DNA from: Actinomycetales bacterium
Lineage (GTDB): Bacteria; Actinomycetota; Actinomycetes; Actinomycetales; Microbacteriaceae
Reading direction: 5' to 3'
Assembly (NCBI GenBank): GCA_017308515.1
Contig: JAFKEN010000005.1
Coordinates: forward strand, 1 to 64,000
DNA length: 64,000 bases
Shown here: positions 54,558 through 63,204 of the stretch, piece after piece
How the letters are laid out: each line of letters opens with the position of its first letter
How positions within the stretch are numbered: the first letter of the stretch is position 1
Made by a program: the position numbers and the translations under genes
Notes under the pieces: model-generated
What the model was told of the DNA's origin: nothing
Database searches by the model: none
What the model saw: the letters and a program-made list of their open reading frames with translations, nothing else

Positions 54558-54601
54558 TTCACAGTTCATCGTCCCCGCTGCGCCGCGGTTCGAACTGTGA
54601 A
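54558..54601 (+). promoter_or_regulatory. Inverted repeat in front of the serine recombinase start
   Basis: TTCACAGTTC (54558-54567) and GAACTGTGAA (54592-54601) are exact inverted copies with a 24-nt spacer. The right arm reaches into the AAAGGA ribosome site that serves the GTG at 54612, so either repressor binding or an mRNA hairpin could restrain recombinase expression. Confidence 0.55.
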
Positions 54602-54611
54602 AGGACTCCAC

Positions 54612-56933
54612 GTGTTCAACGACGCTGACACGCTCGTCAACCCGGCACCCGCCGTGACCTCGATCGCGGTCTCATACCTTCGGGTGTCGACCAAAGACCA
54701 AGCACAGCGGGGCGGCCGCGACGAGGGCTTCTCGATCCCCGCCCAGCGGGAGGCGAACCAGCGCAAGGCCGACGCCATCGGAGCGCAGATCGTGGAGGAG
54801 TTCGTCGATGCAGGCGAGTCCGCGAAGAGCGCCGACCGCCCAGAGCTCATGAGGATGATCCAATACGTCAAGCAGCACCGCGTGAGCTACTGCATCGTCC
54901 ACAAGGTCGACCGGCTCGCCAGGAACCGAGCGGACGACGTGGCGATCCATCTCGCTTTGCGGGAGGCCGGGGTAATGCTGGTGTCGGCGACGGAGAACAT
55001 CGACGAGACTCCGTCGGGCATGCTCCTTCACGGCATCATGTCGTCCATCGCCGAGTTCTACTCGCGCAACCTCGCCACCGAGGTGGTGAAGGGGCTCACC
55101 CAGAAGGCGCAATCTGGTGGGACCCCAGGCAAGGCGCCCGTCGGCTATCTGAACAACCGGAAGCTGGATGAGAGTCGACGCGAGGTCAGATTCGTCGAAC
55201 TCGACCCGGATCGAGCCCCGCTCGTCAAGTGGGCGTTCTACGCCTACGCGACTGGCGAGTGGTCCCTCAGTTCGCTCCAGCGTGAGTTGGCGATGCGCGG
55301 GCTGACGACCGTGCCGACGCCCAAGTTCCCGTCGACACCGCTCTCCACCAGTGCTGTGCACAAGATGCTGACCCGCCCCTACTACAAGGGCACGATCATC
55401 TACCGCGGAACGAGCTACCAGGGGACGCACGAGCCACTGGTGCCGCCCGAAGTCTGGTACCAGGTGCAGTCAGTGCTTCGGAGCCATGACAGCGCCGGGG
55501 AACGAACACAGAAGCACGAGCACTACCTGAAGGGAACCCTCTTCTGTGGACAGTGCGGCTCGCGGCTCCTCGTCGCGCATGCGAAGAGCAAGAGCGGCAT
55601 GATCTACCCGTACTTCGTGTGCGCAGGTAGACAGACCGGGCGAACGAACTGCGATCGGTCGGCGATTCCCATTCCTACAGCCGAGCGCATGGTCGAGGAC
55701 TACTACCAGCGGATCGCCCTGGCACCCGAGACCCAGCTCGCAGTGCGAGATGCGATCGCGGCTGACTTCGACCACCGGGTCGCGAGCGGGAAAGTCGAAC
55801 TCGATCAGCTCGTAGGTCGTCAGTCCGACATCGAAGATCAGCAGAAGCGACTGCTCGACGCGCACCTCGCCGGCGCCGTCCCGCTGCGACTCCTGCAGGA
55901 GAAGCAGACCGCCCTGGAACTCGAGCTGGAGGGCCTCAAGGATCGCATCCAGGCCCACATGGGCGACTATGCGGAGGCGAAAGCGTACCTCGGCGATTGC
56001 CTGACGCTCCTCGGCGACTGCGCCGCGATGTACACGGCCAGCGACGCCGAGAATCGGCGTCTGCTCAACCTCGCCCTGTTCGACAGGGTCTACGTCGATG
56101 CCGACGGCGAGCCGCAGTTCGACCTGCGCCCCGAGGTCGGATTCCTGACGGATACCGAGACGCTCGCCAAAGCCCGGGAGTGGGACGGCTCAGGCGTGCC
56201 GGGTTTGAACATGCCCGGTGTTCAAACATTGCTTAGTGGGTGGACCCAGGGGGATTCGAACCCCCGACCTTCTCATTGCGAACGAGACGCGCTACCAACT
56301 GCGCCATGGGCCCTCGAGCAACCGGTCGAGGATATCACCCCCGCCGGCGGCGCCCGAAACCGGGTACGCGCCGGTCACCGCGCCCGAAGATCGGGGCGAC
56401 CGGGAGCCGTCAGCTCACCCGGCGGCGGCGCTCGAGGATCGCGTCGAGGTCGGTGCCGCCGAGCGCGGAGTCGTCGAGGATCCCCATCGTCGCGTAGCGG
56501 TTGCCGCCGGGTGCTCCCCGCTCGACGCGCGCGGGCGGCCCGTCGGGCGCGGCCCGCAGACCGGCGGCCACCTCGGAACCACGCGGGGCCGAGGCGGCCG
56601 GGCGCGCGACCTCGGGCCCGCGGTGCGCGTCGCGCAGCCGCTGCTGCGAGGCGGCGGAGGCGGCCCGCAGCTGCGCGGCCAGCGCGGTCGACCCGAGCGA
56701 TCCGGTCTCCCCCGCGGCGGCCGGGCGCACCTCGGCGCGGCTCAGGTACAGCGGCTTGGGCACGGGCACCGGGGTCCAGTCCTCGCCGCGGGCGGCGACC
56801 TCCTCGAGGTCGATGTCCTGCAGCGGGGTGGCGCGGCGTCGGCGGGCGGGCGCGGCGAGCGGCCGGCGCTGGTCGAGGCGGCGCTGCACGGCGATCGAGA
56901 GCACGACCCCGCCCGCGGCCGCGGCGAGGATGA
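54612..56933 (+). CDS. Large serine recombinase of the element, reading through the tRNA gene
   Basis: Resolvase catalytic domain with nucleophile Ser26 (SYLRVSTKDQ) and HKVDRLARNRADD, a recombinase domain (GKAPVGYLNN, AVHKMLTRPYYKGTI), a zinc ribbon (FCGQCGSRL, then YFVCAGRQ and NCDR) and a coiled coil up to about 56150. After GLNMPGVQTLL the frame crosses tRNA-Ala on the opposite strand and runs to a stop at 56933 through Arg-rich nonsense. The functional protein therefore probably ends near the attachment site in the circular form. Start GTG at 54612 chosen for the AAAGGA 6 nt upstream. It should integrate and excise the element. Confidence 0.85.
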   Translation: MFNDADTLVNPAPAVTSIAVSYLRVSTKDQAQRGGRDEGFSIPAQREANQRKADAIGAQIVEEFVDAGESAKSADRPELMRMIQYVKQHRVSYCIVHKVDRLARNRADDVAIHLALREAGVMLVSATENIDETPSGMLLHGIMSSIAEFYSRNLATEVVKGLTQKAQSGGTPGKAPVGYLNNRKLDESRREVRFVELDPDRAPLVKWAFYAYATGEWSLSSLQRELAMRGLTTVPTPKFPSTPLSTSAVHKMLTRPYYKGTIIYRGTSYQGTHEPLVPPEVWYQVQSVLRSHDSAGERTQKHEHYLKGTLFCGQCGSRLLVAHAKSKSGMIYPYFVCAGRQTGRTNCDRSAIPIPTAERMVEDYYQRIALAPETQLAVRDAIAADFDHRVASGKVELDQLVGRQSDIEDQQKRLLDAHLAGAVPLRLLQEKQTALELELEGLKDRIQAHMGDYAEAKAYLGDCLTLLGDCAAMYTASDAENRRLLNLALFDRVYVDADGEPQFDLRPEVGFLTDTETLAKAREWDGSGVPGLNMPGVQTLLSGWTQGDSNPRPSHCERDALPTAPWALEQPVEDITPAGGARNRVRAGHRARRSGRPGAVSSPGGGARGSRRGRCRRARSRRGSPSSRSGCRRVLPARRARAARRARPADRRPPRNHAGPRRPGARPRARGARRAAAAARRRRRPAAARPARSTRAIRSPPRRPGAPRRGSGTAAWARAPGSSPRRGRRPPRGRCPAAGWRGVGGRARRAAGAGRGGAARRSRARPRPRPRRG
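56203..56227. repeat. Perfect inverted repeat at the right edge of the element
   Basis: GTTTGAACA (56203-56211) and TGTTCAAAC (56219-56227) flank a 7-nt centre, 14 bp from the tRNA 3' end. Symmetric sites of about this size are typical of serine integrase attachment sites; it could also be the tRNA transcript terminator read from the other strand. Confidence 0.55.
56241..56313 (-). tRNA. tRNA-Ala (anticodon CGC)
   Basis: 73 nt cloverleaf read on the minus strand. The acceptor GGGCCCA pairs with TGGGTCC and has the G3-U70 wobble diagnostic for alanine. The anticodon loop is TTCGCAA, anticodon CGC (decodes GCG). The T arm is GGGGG-TTCGAAT-CCCCC. The discriminator is A; the following bases are CCCA, so CCA is not exactly encoded. 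Its 3' end borders the mobile element. Confidence 0.93.
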
Positions 56934-57330
56934 TCCAGCTGGCGACGGTCGCGGCGGTCGTCGTGAGGATCCACCCCTGCACCACGAGCGCGACGATCGA
57001 GGCGAGCAGCAGCCCCGCCGCGAGTCGTCGGGCGCGTCGCTGGCGGACGCGCTGCAGTTCGGCGCGGGTCGCCGCGTCGCGCTCGGCCGCGCCGGCGCGC
57101 GCGGGCCGACCGGGTTCGGCGGCGACCTCGGGGCTCGCGACCGCGGCGGGCTCCGCCTCGTCGTAGGTCCACATGCCGGCGCTCTCGACCCCGACGGTGA
57201 GCCGACGGCGCTCGGCCGCCTCGGCGGCGCGCTCCTCGCGGCGGCGCAGCCAGGTGGGCAGCAGGTAGAGGAACCAGAGGGCCGCGGCGATCGCGATCAT
57301 GATCGCCGTGCCGGTGCCGCCGAACTCCAT
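56410..57330 (-). CDS. Hypothetical membrane protein
   Basis: 306 residues. One N-terminal membrane helix (TAIMIAIAAALWFLYLLPTWL) is followed by a basic RRREE segment, a disordered stretch, a pair of central hydrophobic helices (LAAGLLLASIVALVVQGW, VASWIILAAAAGGVVLSI) and a long Ala/Arg-rich cytoplasmic tail. This layout recurs in uncharacterised actinobacterial proteins. ATG at 57330 preferred; GTG at 57336 adds two residues. The antisense recombinase frame overlaps its 3' half but is not coding there. Confidence 0.65.
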   Translation of the reverse strand: MEFGGTGTAIMIAIAAALWFLYLLPTWLRRREERAAEAAERRRLTVGVESAGMWTYDEAEPAAVASPEVAAEPGRPARAGAAERDAATRAELQRVRQRRARRLAAGLLLASIVALVVQGWILTTTAATVASWIILAAAAGGVVLSIAVQRRLDQRRPLAAPARRRRATPLQDIDLEEVAARGEDWTPVPVPKPLYLSRAEVRPAAAGETGSLGSTALAAQLRAASAASQQRLRDAHRGPEVARPAASAPRGSEVAAGLRAAPDGPPARVERGAPGGNRYATMGILDDSALGGTDLDAILERRRRVS

Positions 57331-57382
57331 GCGCACACGGTACGGCCGGGTCGGCCCGACACCCCGGCGACCCGCCGCGCGC

Positions 57383-57856
57383 TCAGCCCTCGGTCGGCTC
57401 CCCGAGCGCGGCGAGGCCCGCGCGGTACGAGGCGGCGACGTCGCCGAGGAACCTCTCGACGAGCGCGATCTCCTCGGGCGAGTAGGCGGAGGCGCGGGTG
57501 TGCAGGTCGCCGATCATCGGCATGAGGTGCCCGAGGGTCGCCTGCACCGAGCGCGGATTCGGCACCACCTGCACGCTGCGGCCGTCGCTCTCGTGGCGCA
57601 CGCGGTGCGCATGCCCGGTCTGCTCGAGGCGGCCGATGACGCCGGTCACGGCGCCCGGCGTGATGCCCAGCCGGGTCGCGAGCTCGCTCGGCGTGAGCGG
57701 GCCGTCGCGCTCGAGCCAGTCCATCGCGTCGAGCGCGGTGCCGTTGAGCTCGAGCGCCCGGGCGAGGCGCGCGTGATAGCGCTGCGCGAGCGAGCTCACG
57801 AGGCGCAGCGCCTCGGCGTAGCCGGGGGGCGTGGAGGCGACCGTGAGCTCCGGCAT
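57383..57856 (-). CDS. MarR family transcriptional regulator
   Basis: 157 residues. The winged helix reads ALDAMDWLERDGPLTPSELA, then RLGITPGAVTGVIGRLEQTGHAHRVRHESDGRSVQVV, with the conserved wing Asp-Gly-Arg. Start at ATG 57856; GTG two codons upstream is an alternative. It is divergent from the MMPL transporter with a perfect 18-bp palindrome between them, so it most likely represses both. Confidence 0.85.
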   Translation of the reverse strand: MPELTVASTPPGYAEALRLVSSLAQRYHARLARALELNGTALDAMDWLERDGPLTPSELATRLGITPGAVTGVIGRLEQTGHAHRVRHESDGRSVQVVPNPRSVQATLGHLMPMIGDLHTRASAYSPEEIALVERFLGDVAASYRAGLAALGEPTEG

Positions 57857-57913
57857 GCTCACCTCGTCCACGCGATCACCTCCCCCGTCAGGATACGACG
57901 GTCCGCGCGATGA

Positions 57914-57931
57914 TTTACTTGACTTAGTAAA
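57914..57931. promoter_or_regulatory. MarR-type operator TTTACTTGACTTAGTAAA
   Basis: Perfect 6+6+6 inverted repeat (TTTACT and AGTAAA) in the 146-nt region between the MarR and MMPL genes, AT-rich against a very GC-rich background. The embedded TTGACT is a -35-like hexamer, so binding here would block transcription. Confidence 0.7.
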
Positions 57932-58002
57932 ACATATGCGGCACGCTGGCGGGGCGCCCCGCTGGGGACGCACCTCGATCGCCCCGCACCACGGAGATCC
58001 CC

Positions 58003-60123
58003 ATGCCCCTGCTGCCCTCGCTCATCGGACGCGTCCGCTCCTGGATCGTCGTCGTGCTCGCCCTGCTCGCGGCGGGCGCCGGATTCGCGCTCATCCCGAG
58101 CACCGCGAGCGAGGGCTTCCCCCCGACCGGCCTGCCCGACAGCGCCGAGTCGGCGCAGGTGGCCGCGGCGCTCGAGAACGCGCCCGACGGCGAGACGACC
58201 GTGGGGATCCTGCTCTACACCCGCGCCGACGGCGGCGACCTGACGAGCGACGACCTCGCCTCGGTGCAGGCGTCGGCCACCCGGCTGGCCGACGCCTCGA
58301 TCGCGCCGCGCGCCGTCGTGCCCCAACCCTCCGACGACGGCTCGGCCGCGATCGTCGTCGTCCCGCTCGATCGGGCGGAGGTCGAGGCCGACGTGCCGGC
58401 GGCGGCCGACCAGCTGCGCGAACTCGCCCGCGACGGGCTCGCCGACGACCTGCAGGCCCGCCTCACCGGCCCCGTCGGCTTCCAGGCCGACATCTCCAAC
58501 GCCTTCGCGGGCGCCGACTTCAAGCTCCTGCTCGTCACCGTCATCGTCGTCGGCGTGCTGCTGATCGTCACCTACCGCAGCCCGGTGCTCTGGCTCGTGC
58601 CGTTGCTCACGGTCGGCATCGCCGACGGTCTCGCGCGTCAGGTCGTCGCCTGGCTCGGCCCGCTCGCGGGCTTCGACATCGACCCCTCGGTCGGCGGCAT
58701 CCAGTCGGTGCTCGTGTTCGGCGCCGGCACCAACTACGCGCTGCTGCTCGTCGCGCGCTACCGCGAGGAGCTGATCCGCACCCCCGATCGCTTCGACGCG
58801 ATGCGCGTGGCCGTCCGGCACGCCGGGCCGGCGATCCTCGCGAGCGGCGGCACGGTCGCCCTCTCGCTGCTGCTGCTGCTGCTGTTCGGCGAGCTCGGCG
58901 GCACCCGCGCCCTCGGCTTCGCGTGCGCGGTCGGCATCGGCGTCGCCCTGCTGTTCGGGCTGCTCGTGCTGCCCTCGGCGCTCGTGGTGAGCACCCGCGG
59001 GCTGTTCTGGCCCTTCGTGCCGCGCTTCGACCCGGAGGCCGAGCCCAACCGACGCAGCCTCTGGGCGCGCATCGGCCGTCGCGTCGCGCGCCGCCCCGCG
59101 ATCGTCGCCCTCGTCGCCGTCGTCGGCCTGGGAGCGCTCATGACGGGCCTGCTCGGGTTCCGGGTCGGGCTCTCGCAGACCGACCAGATCCTCGGCGACC
59201 CCGAGTCGGTGCAGGCCCAGCGCGTGCTCGAAGACGTCTACCCCGCGGGCCTCAGCGCGCAGACGATCGTGCTCGCGCCGGAGTCCGCGGCCGACGAGGT
59301 GGTCGCCCTCGCCGAGACGACCGACGGGGTGGAGGCGGCCCGCGCCGGCACCGGCTTCGACGGCCTCGCACGCGTCGACGTCACCCTCGACGGCGAACCG
59401 CAGAGCGACGAGGCCTACGCCGCGATCCGGGCGCTGCGCGCCGCGTACGCGGACGCCGGCGGCGCGACGGCCGAGGCGCTCGTCGGCGGAACCGACGCCA
59501 CCGCGCTCGACGTGGCCGACGCGGCGGCGCGCGACCAGCGGCTCATCCTGCCGCTCATCATCGCGGTCGTCTTCGGGATCCTCGCGCTCCTGCTGCGCTC
59601 GCTCGTCGCGCCCGTCGTGCTCATCGCCACAGTTCTCGCGACCTTCTTCGCGAGCCTCGGCGCCTCGAACCTCATCTTCCAGAACCTGCTCGGCTTCCCG
59701 GCCTTCGACACGAGCGTCGTGCTGTTCGGGTTCCTGTTCCTCGTCGCGCTGGGCGTCGACTACAACATCTTCCTCGTGACCCGCGCGCGGGAGGAGCGGG
59801 CGCGGCACGACGCGCGCGAATCGATGATCCGGGCGCTGGGCGGCACCGGTGCGGTGATCACGAGCGCCGGCATCCTGCTTGCGGCGGTGTTCGTCGTGCT
59901 CGGCGTGCTCCCGGTCGTGGCGCTCGCGCAGATCGGCGTCATCGTCTGCATCGGCGTGCTGCTCGACACCCTCGTGGTGCGCACCGTGCTCGTGCCGGCC
60001 ATCGTGTTCCTGCTCGGCGACCGCTTCTGGTGGCCGGGCCGCATCGGGCGGGCCCGCGCGGCCGAGGACGGCGAGGCGGCCGCGAGCGCGACGGAAATCT
60101 CCGAGACGGCGCCGACCGCGTAG
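58003..60123 (+). CDS. MMPL/RND family transporter
   Basis: 706 residues with the 12-helix double layout: one N-terminal helix, a large extracytoplasmic loop (about 35-170), five helices, one more helix (IVALVAVVGLGALMTGLLGF), a second loop and five helices. GIQSVLVFGAGTNYALLLVARYREEL and the later ALGVDYNIFLVTRAREER are the paired GxxxDY-like segments of MMPL proteins; in the first, Asp is replaced by Asn-Tyr context. It exports lipids or toxic compounds by proton motive force. Under MarR control by context. Confidence 0.85.
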   Translation: MPLLPSLIGRVRSWIVVVLALLAAGAGFALIPSTASEGFPPTGLPDSAESAQVAAALENAPDGETTVGILLYTRADGGDLTSDDLASVQASATRLADASIAPRAVVPQPSDDGSAAIVVVPLDRAEVEADVPAAADQLRELARDGLADDLQARLTGPVGFQADISNAFAGADFKLLLVTVIVVGVLLIVTYRSPVLWLVPLLTVGIADGLARQVVAWLGPLAGFDIDPSVGGIQSVLVFGAGTNYALLLVARYREELIRTPDRFDAMRVAVRHAGPAILASGGTVALSLLLLLLFGELGGTRALGFACAVGIGVALLFGLLVLPSALVVSTRGLFWPFVPRFDPEAEPNRRSLWARIGRRVARRPAIVALVAVVGLGALMTGLLGFRVGLSQTDQILGDPESVQAQRVLEDVYPAGLSAQTIVLAPESAADEVVALAETTDGVEAARAGTGFDGLARVDVTLDGEPQSDEAYAAIRALRAAYADAGGATAEALVGGTDATALDVADAAARDQRLILPLIIAVVFGILALLLRSLVAPVVLIATVLATFFASLGASNLIFQNLLGFPAFDTSVVLFGFLFLVALGVDYNIFLVTRAREERARHDARESMIRALGGTGAVITSAGILLAAVFVVLGVLPVVALAQIGVIVCIGVLLDTLVVRTVLVPAIVFLLGDRFWWPGRIGRARAAEDGEAAASATEISETAPTA

Positions 60124-60236
60124 CGGGGTCCGGGCTCGCACGGGCGGCGCGTCGCGGCCGGCCAGCGGGGCCACGAGCGCCGTGCCGGATAGCGTGTCTC
60201 GCCGGCATCGCGCCGCGCCCGACCCGAGAGGCCCCG

Positions 60237-60926
60237 ATGACCCAGACCGCGCCCGACGCCCCCGAAGCCCACGCCGCCGCCCGCGAGCCCTGGTGGCACC
60301 GCCACGTCGAACTGATCGTCGTGGTGCTGCTGGGCATCGTGTCGGTCGCCACCGCCTACACCTCGTTCCAGTCGGCGCTCTACGGCGGGCAGAGCGACGA
60401 CAAGGTCGCCCAGAGCGAGGACGCCGGCACCGAGGCCGAGTCGCTCTACCTCGAGGGCAACCAGCAGTACGTGCAGGACACCCAGACCCTCCAGCAGCTG
60501 CGACTGCTCGACGTCGCCGCGCAGGCGGGCGACCCAGTCGCCTCGGCCCAGTACGACGAGCTCTACTTCGTGGGCGTCTCCGACCCGCTCGACACGGCGA
60601 TCGAACGCGCCGCCGCGATGGACGCGGCCGAGCCCGACTTCTGGCACGACCCCCAGGCCGACGACGACTACCAGCAGGCCCTGTTCGGCGCCTACTCCGA
60701 CAAGGACGACGAATCCGACGCGCTCTGGGAGCAGGGGGATGCGCTCGGCGGCCAGGGCGACACCCTCGGCTTCTACACGGCGCTGATGGCGATCTCGCTG
60801 TTCCTGCTGGGCGTGGCGGCGGTCGTCAAGCGCGCGCTCATGCGCTGGATCCTGATCGCGGTCGCGGGCGGGGTCTTCCTCGTCACCGCGGTGCTGACGG
60901 CGACGATCCCGTTCGTCTGGATCTGA
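60237..60926 (+). CDS. Hypothetical membrane protein
   Basis: 229 residues: an N-terminal helix (ELIVVVLLGIVSVATAYTSF), an acidic soluble domain of about 115 residues rich in Asp, Gln and Tyr, and two C-terminal helices (LMAISLFLLGVAAVV; WILIAVAGGVFLVTAVLTATI). Resembles uncharacterised DUF4337-like membrane proteins in layout only. TAGCGT (60190-60195) may be its -10 box. It follows the MMPL gene after 113 nt. Confidence 0.6.
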   Translation: MTQTAPDAPEAHAAAREPWWHRHVELIVVVLLGIVSVATAYTSFQSALYGGQSDDKVAQSEDAGTEAESLYLEGNQQYVQDTQTLQQLRLLDVAAQAGDPVASAQYDELYFVGVSDPLDTAIERAAAMDAAEPDFWHDPQADDDYQQALFGAYSDKDDESDALWEQGDALGGQGDTLGFYTALMAISLFLLGVAAVVKRALMRWILIAVAGGVFLVTAVLTATIPFVWI

Positions 60927-60986
60927 GCTCGTCTGGATCGAGCTGCGACCGGCGCGACCGGCGGGGGTCCCCGTCGGCGCGCCGGA

Positions 60987-61637
60987 CTACCGCACGCGGA
61001 GCGGGCTGAGCGCCGCGGCCCGGTCGGCGGCCGGGACGACGCCGGCCCCCGCGGGAACGCGCCCCTCCTTCCAGCGGCGCAGCACCCCCTCGGGAAGCTC
61101 CTCCGCGGTGAGCGCGAAGCAGAAGTGGTCGCGCCAGTCGCCGTTGATGTGGATGAACCGGCGGCGCAACCCCTCGTAGCGGAAGCCGAGCTTCTCGACG
61201 ACCCGCAACGAGGGCGCGTTCTCGGGCCGGATGCAGATCTCCATGCGGTGCAGGCCCAGCGAGAAGAAGCAGTGGTCGGTCGCGAGGGCGACCGCCGTCG
61301 GGGTGGCGCCGCGACCGGCGAAGCGCTCCGCGATCCAGTAGCCGATCGAGGCGGAGGAGAGCGAGCCGTAGGTGATGCCGGAGACGTTCAGCTGCCCGGC
61401 GAACTCGCCGTCGACCTCGACGACGAACGGCACCCCGCCGCCGGCGCGCTGGTGGGTCAGGAGCGAGCGGATGCTCCCCCGCACGTCGAAGGCGAGGGGG
61501 CCGTGCGGGTTGGTCGCCTCCCAGGTGCGCAGCCAGCCGCGATTGAGGGCGAGCTCGTGCTCGAGGGCGCGCGCGTCGCGCAGCCGGATCGGCCGGATGA
61601 CGACCGCGCCGTCACGCAGCGCCGGAGTCGTCCCCAT
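60987..61637 (-). CDS. GNAT acetyltransferase, RimJ-like
   Basis: 216 residues with RPIRLRDARALEHELALNR at the start, the beta-bulge VVEVDGEFAGQLNVSGI, the acetyl-CoA loop ERFAGRGATPTAVALA and the typical ENAPSLRVVEKLGFRYEGLRRR of ribosomal-protein or peptide N-acetyltransferases. It follows galU on the same strand with a 26-nt overlap. The target is unknown; family members acetylate ribosomal proteins, antibiotics or peptides. Confidence 0.85.
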   Translation of the reverse strand: MGTTPALRDGAVVIRPIRLRDARALEHELALNRGWLRTWEATNPHGPLAFDVRGSIRSLLTHQRAGGGVPFVVEVDGEFAGQLNVSGITYGSLSSASIGYWIAERFAGRGATPTAVALATDHCFFSLGLHRMEICIRPENAPSLRVVEKLGFRYEGLRRRFIHINGDWRDHFCFALTAEELPEGVLRRWKEGRVPAGAGVVPAADRAAALSPLRVR

Positions 61638-62529
61638 GAGGGTTCAGCGTAGCCGCGTAGCCGACCAGCCAATCGCGGAACTCGGGGCCCAGATCGTCGC
61701 GGTCGGCGGCGAGCTTCACGATCGTCTTCAGGTAGTCGAGCTTGTCGCCGGTGTCGTAGCGCCGCCCGCGGAACACCACCCCGTGCACGCCGCCGAGATC
61801 GTCGCGGCCCGCCATCTCCTGCAGGGCGTCGGTCAGCTGGATCTCGTTGTTCTTGCCCGGCTCGGTGCGCTCGAGCACGTCGAACACCTCGGGACGCAGC
61901 ACGTAGCGGCCGATGAGCGCGAGGTTCGAGGGCGCGCTGCCCGGCGCGGGCTTCTCGACGAGCCCGGTGACCCGCACCACGTCGTCGTCGTCGGTCGGCT
62001 CGACCGTCGCGACGCCGTAGAGGTGGGCCTGGGCCGGGTCGACCTCGAGCAGCGCGATGACGCTCGTGTCGCGCTCGGACTGCACCTCGAGCATGCGCGT
62101 CAGCAGCACGTCGCGTTCGTCGATGAGGTCGTCGCCCAGCAGCACGGCGAAGGGCTCGTGCCCGACGTGCATCTTGGCCCGCAGCACCGCGTGACCCAGC
62201 CCCTTCGGGTCGCCCTGGCGCACGTAGTGGAGGTCGGCGAGATCCGTGGAGTACTTGACCTTCTCGAGCTTCTCGAGGTCGCCCTTCGCGGTGAGCACCT
62301 GCTCGAGCTCGCCCACCTTGTCGAAGTGGTTCTCGAGGGCGCTCTTGTTGCGGCCCGTGATCATGAGCACGTCGTGCAGGCCGGCGGCGACCGCCTCGGC
62401 GACGACGTACTGGATCGCCGGCTGGTCGACGACCGGCAGCATCTCCTTGGGCATCGCCTTGGTCGCCGGCAGGAACCGGGTGCCCAGTCCAGCGGCGGGG
62501 ATCACGGCCTTCGTCAGAGGGGAGGGCAT
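61612..62529 (-). CDS. galU: UTP-glucose-1-phosphate uridylyltransferase
   Basis: 305 residues: nucleotide-binding signature AAGLGTRFLPATKAMPKEML at about 12-31, VVDQPAIQYVVAEA, LGDDLIDE and VGLVEKPAPGSAPSNLA. It makes UDP-glucose from UTP and glucose 1-phosphate, a precursor also used for OtsA. The ATG at 62529 lies 6 nt downstream of a TAGGTT box (62536-62541 on the plus strand as AACCTA), a leaderless start. Divergent from the cyclo-ligase gene. Confidence 0.93.
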   Translation of the reverse strand: MPSPLTKAVIPAAGLGTRFLPATKAMPKEMLPVVDQPAIQYVVAEAVAAGLHDVLMITGRNKSALENHFDKVGELEQVLTAKGDLEKLEKVKYSTDLADLHYVRQGDPKGLGHAVLRAKMHVGHEPFAVLLGDDLIDERDVLLTRMLEVQSERDTSVIALLEVDPAQAHLYGVATVEPTDDDDVVRVTGLVEKPAPGSAPSNLALIGRYVLRPEVFDVLERTEPGKNNEIQLTDALQEMAGRDDLGGVHGVVFRGRRYDTGDKLDYLKTIVKLAADRDDLGPEFRDWLVGYAATLNPHGDDSGAA

Positions 62530-62568
62530 CCCCCCAACCTACGGCACGCTCCTCCGTAGAATCGGTCC

Positions 62569-63168
62569 ATGCCAGGGAACGCGGAGGGCGCCGACGACGC
62601 CAAGCGCGCGCTGCGCGCCGAGCTGCGCGAGCGTCGGCGGATCCGCACCGCGACCCAGCGCGAGCACGATGCGGCGGGGCTCGCCGCGCACCTGCGCGAG
62701 CTCGTCGAGCGCACCGGAGCGCGCTCGCTCTCGGCCTACCTCTCGCTGCCCGACGAGCCGCCGACGCGCGAGTTCCTGGCCTGGGCGACCGAGCGGGGCA
62801 TCCGCGTGCTGCTGCCGATCTCGCGGGAGGACGGGCTGCTCGACTGGGCCCTCTACGACGGCGCCGACGAGATCCTCGACGCCTTCGGCATGCCGGCGCC
62901 GAGCACCGAGCTGCTGAGCCCGCTGGCCATCAACGACGTCGACCTCATGCTCGTCCCGGCCGCCGCGGTGGACCGCGAGGGCATGCGGCTGGGCTGGGGC
63001 CGCGGCTATTTCGACAAGACGCTCGGCTCCATCGAGGGCTGCCCCCCGGTGTACGCCGTGCTCTTCGACGGCGAGCTCGTCGACGAGGTGCCGCGCGAGC
63101 GCCACGACATGCCGGTGGACGGGGTCGTCACCCCCGCCGGCATCACGACCTTCTCCTCCGTCGCCTGA
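62569..63168 (+). CDS. 5-formyltetrahydrofolate cyclo-ligase
   Basis: 199 residues. KRALRAELRERRR is the phosphate-binding N-terminus, and GMRLGWGRGYFDKTL is the family signature. It converts 5-formyl-THF to methenyl-THF with ATP. The ATG at 62569 is 6 nt after TAGAAT (62557-62562), so the mRNA is leaderless; its promoter overlaps that of galU on the other strand. Confidence 0.92.
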   Translation: MPGNAEGADDAKRALRAELRERRRIRTATQREHDAAGLAAHLRELVERTGARSLSAYLSLPDEPPTREFLAWATERGIRVLLPISREDGLLDWALYDGADEILDAFGMPAPSTELLSPLAINDVDLMLVPAAAVDREGMRLGWGRGYFDKTLGSIEGCPPVYAVLFDGELVDEVPRERHDMPVDGVVTPAGITTFSSVA

Positions 63169-63204
63169 CTCCGGCGACGCCCCACCCCGACACGACGCGA
63201 GACC

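Noticed and set aside
54612-56933. Treating the full 778-residue read-through recombinase as a real protein with a new C-terminal domain
   Set aside because: The last 230 residues read tRNA-Ala backwards and then the antisense of a membrane-protein gene; they look like noise.
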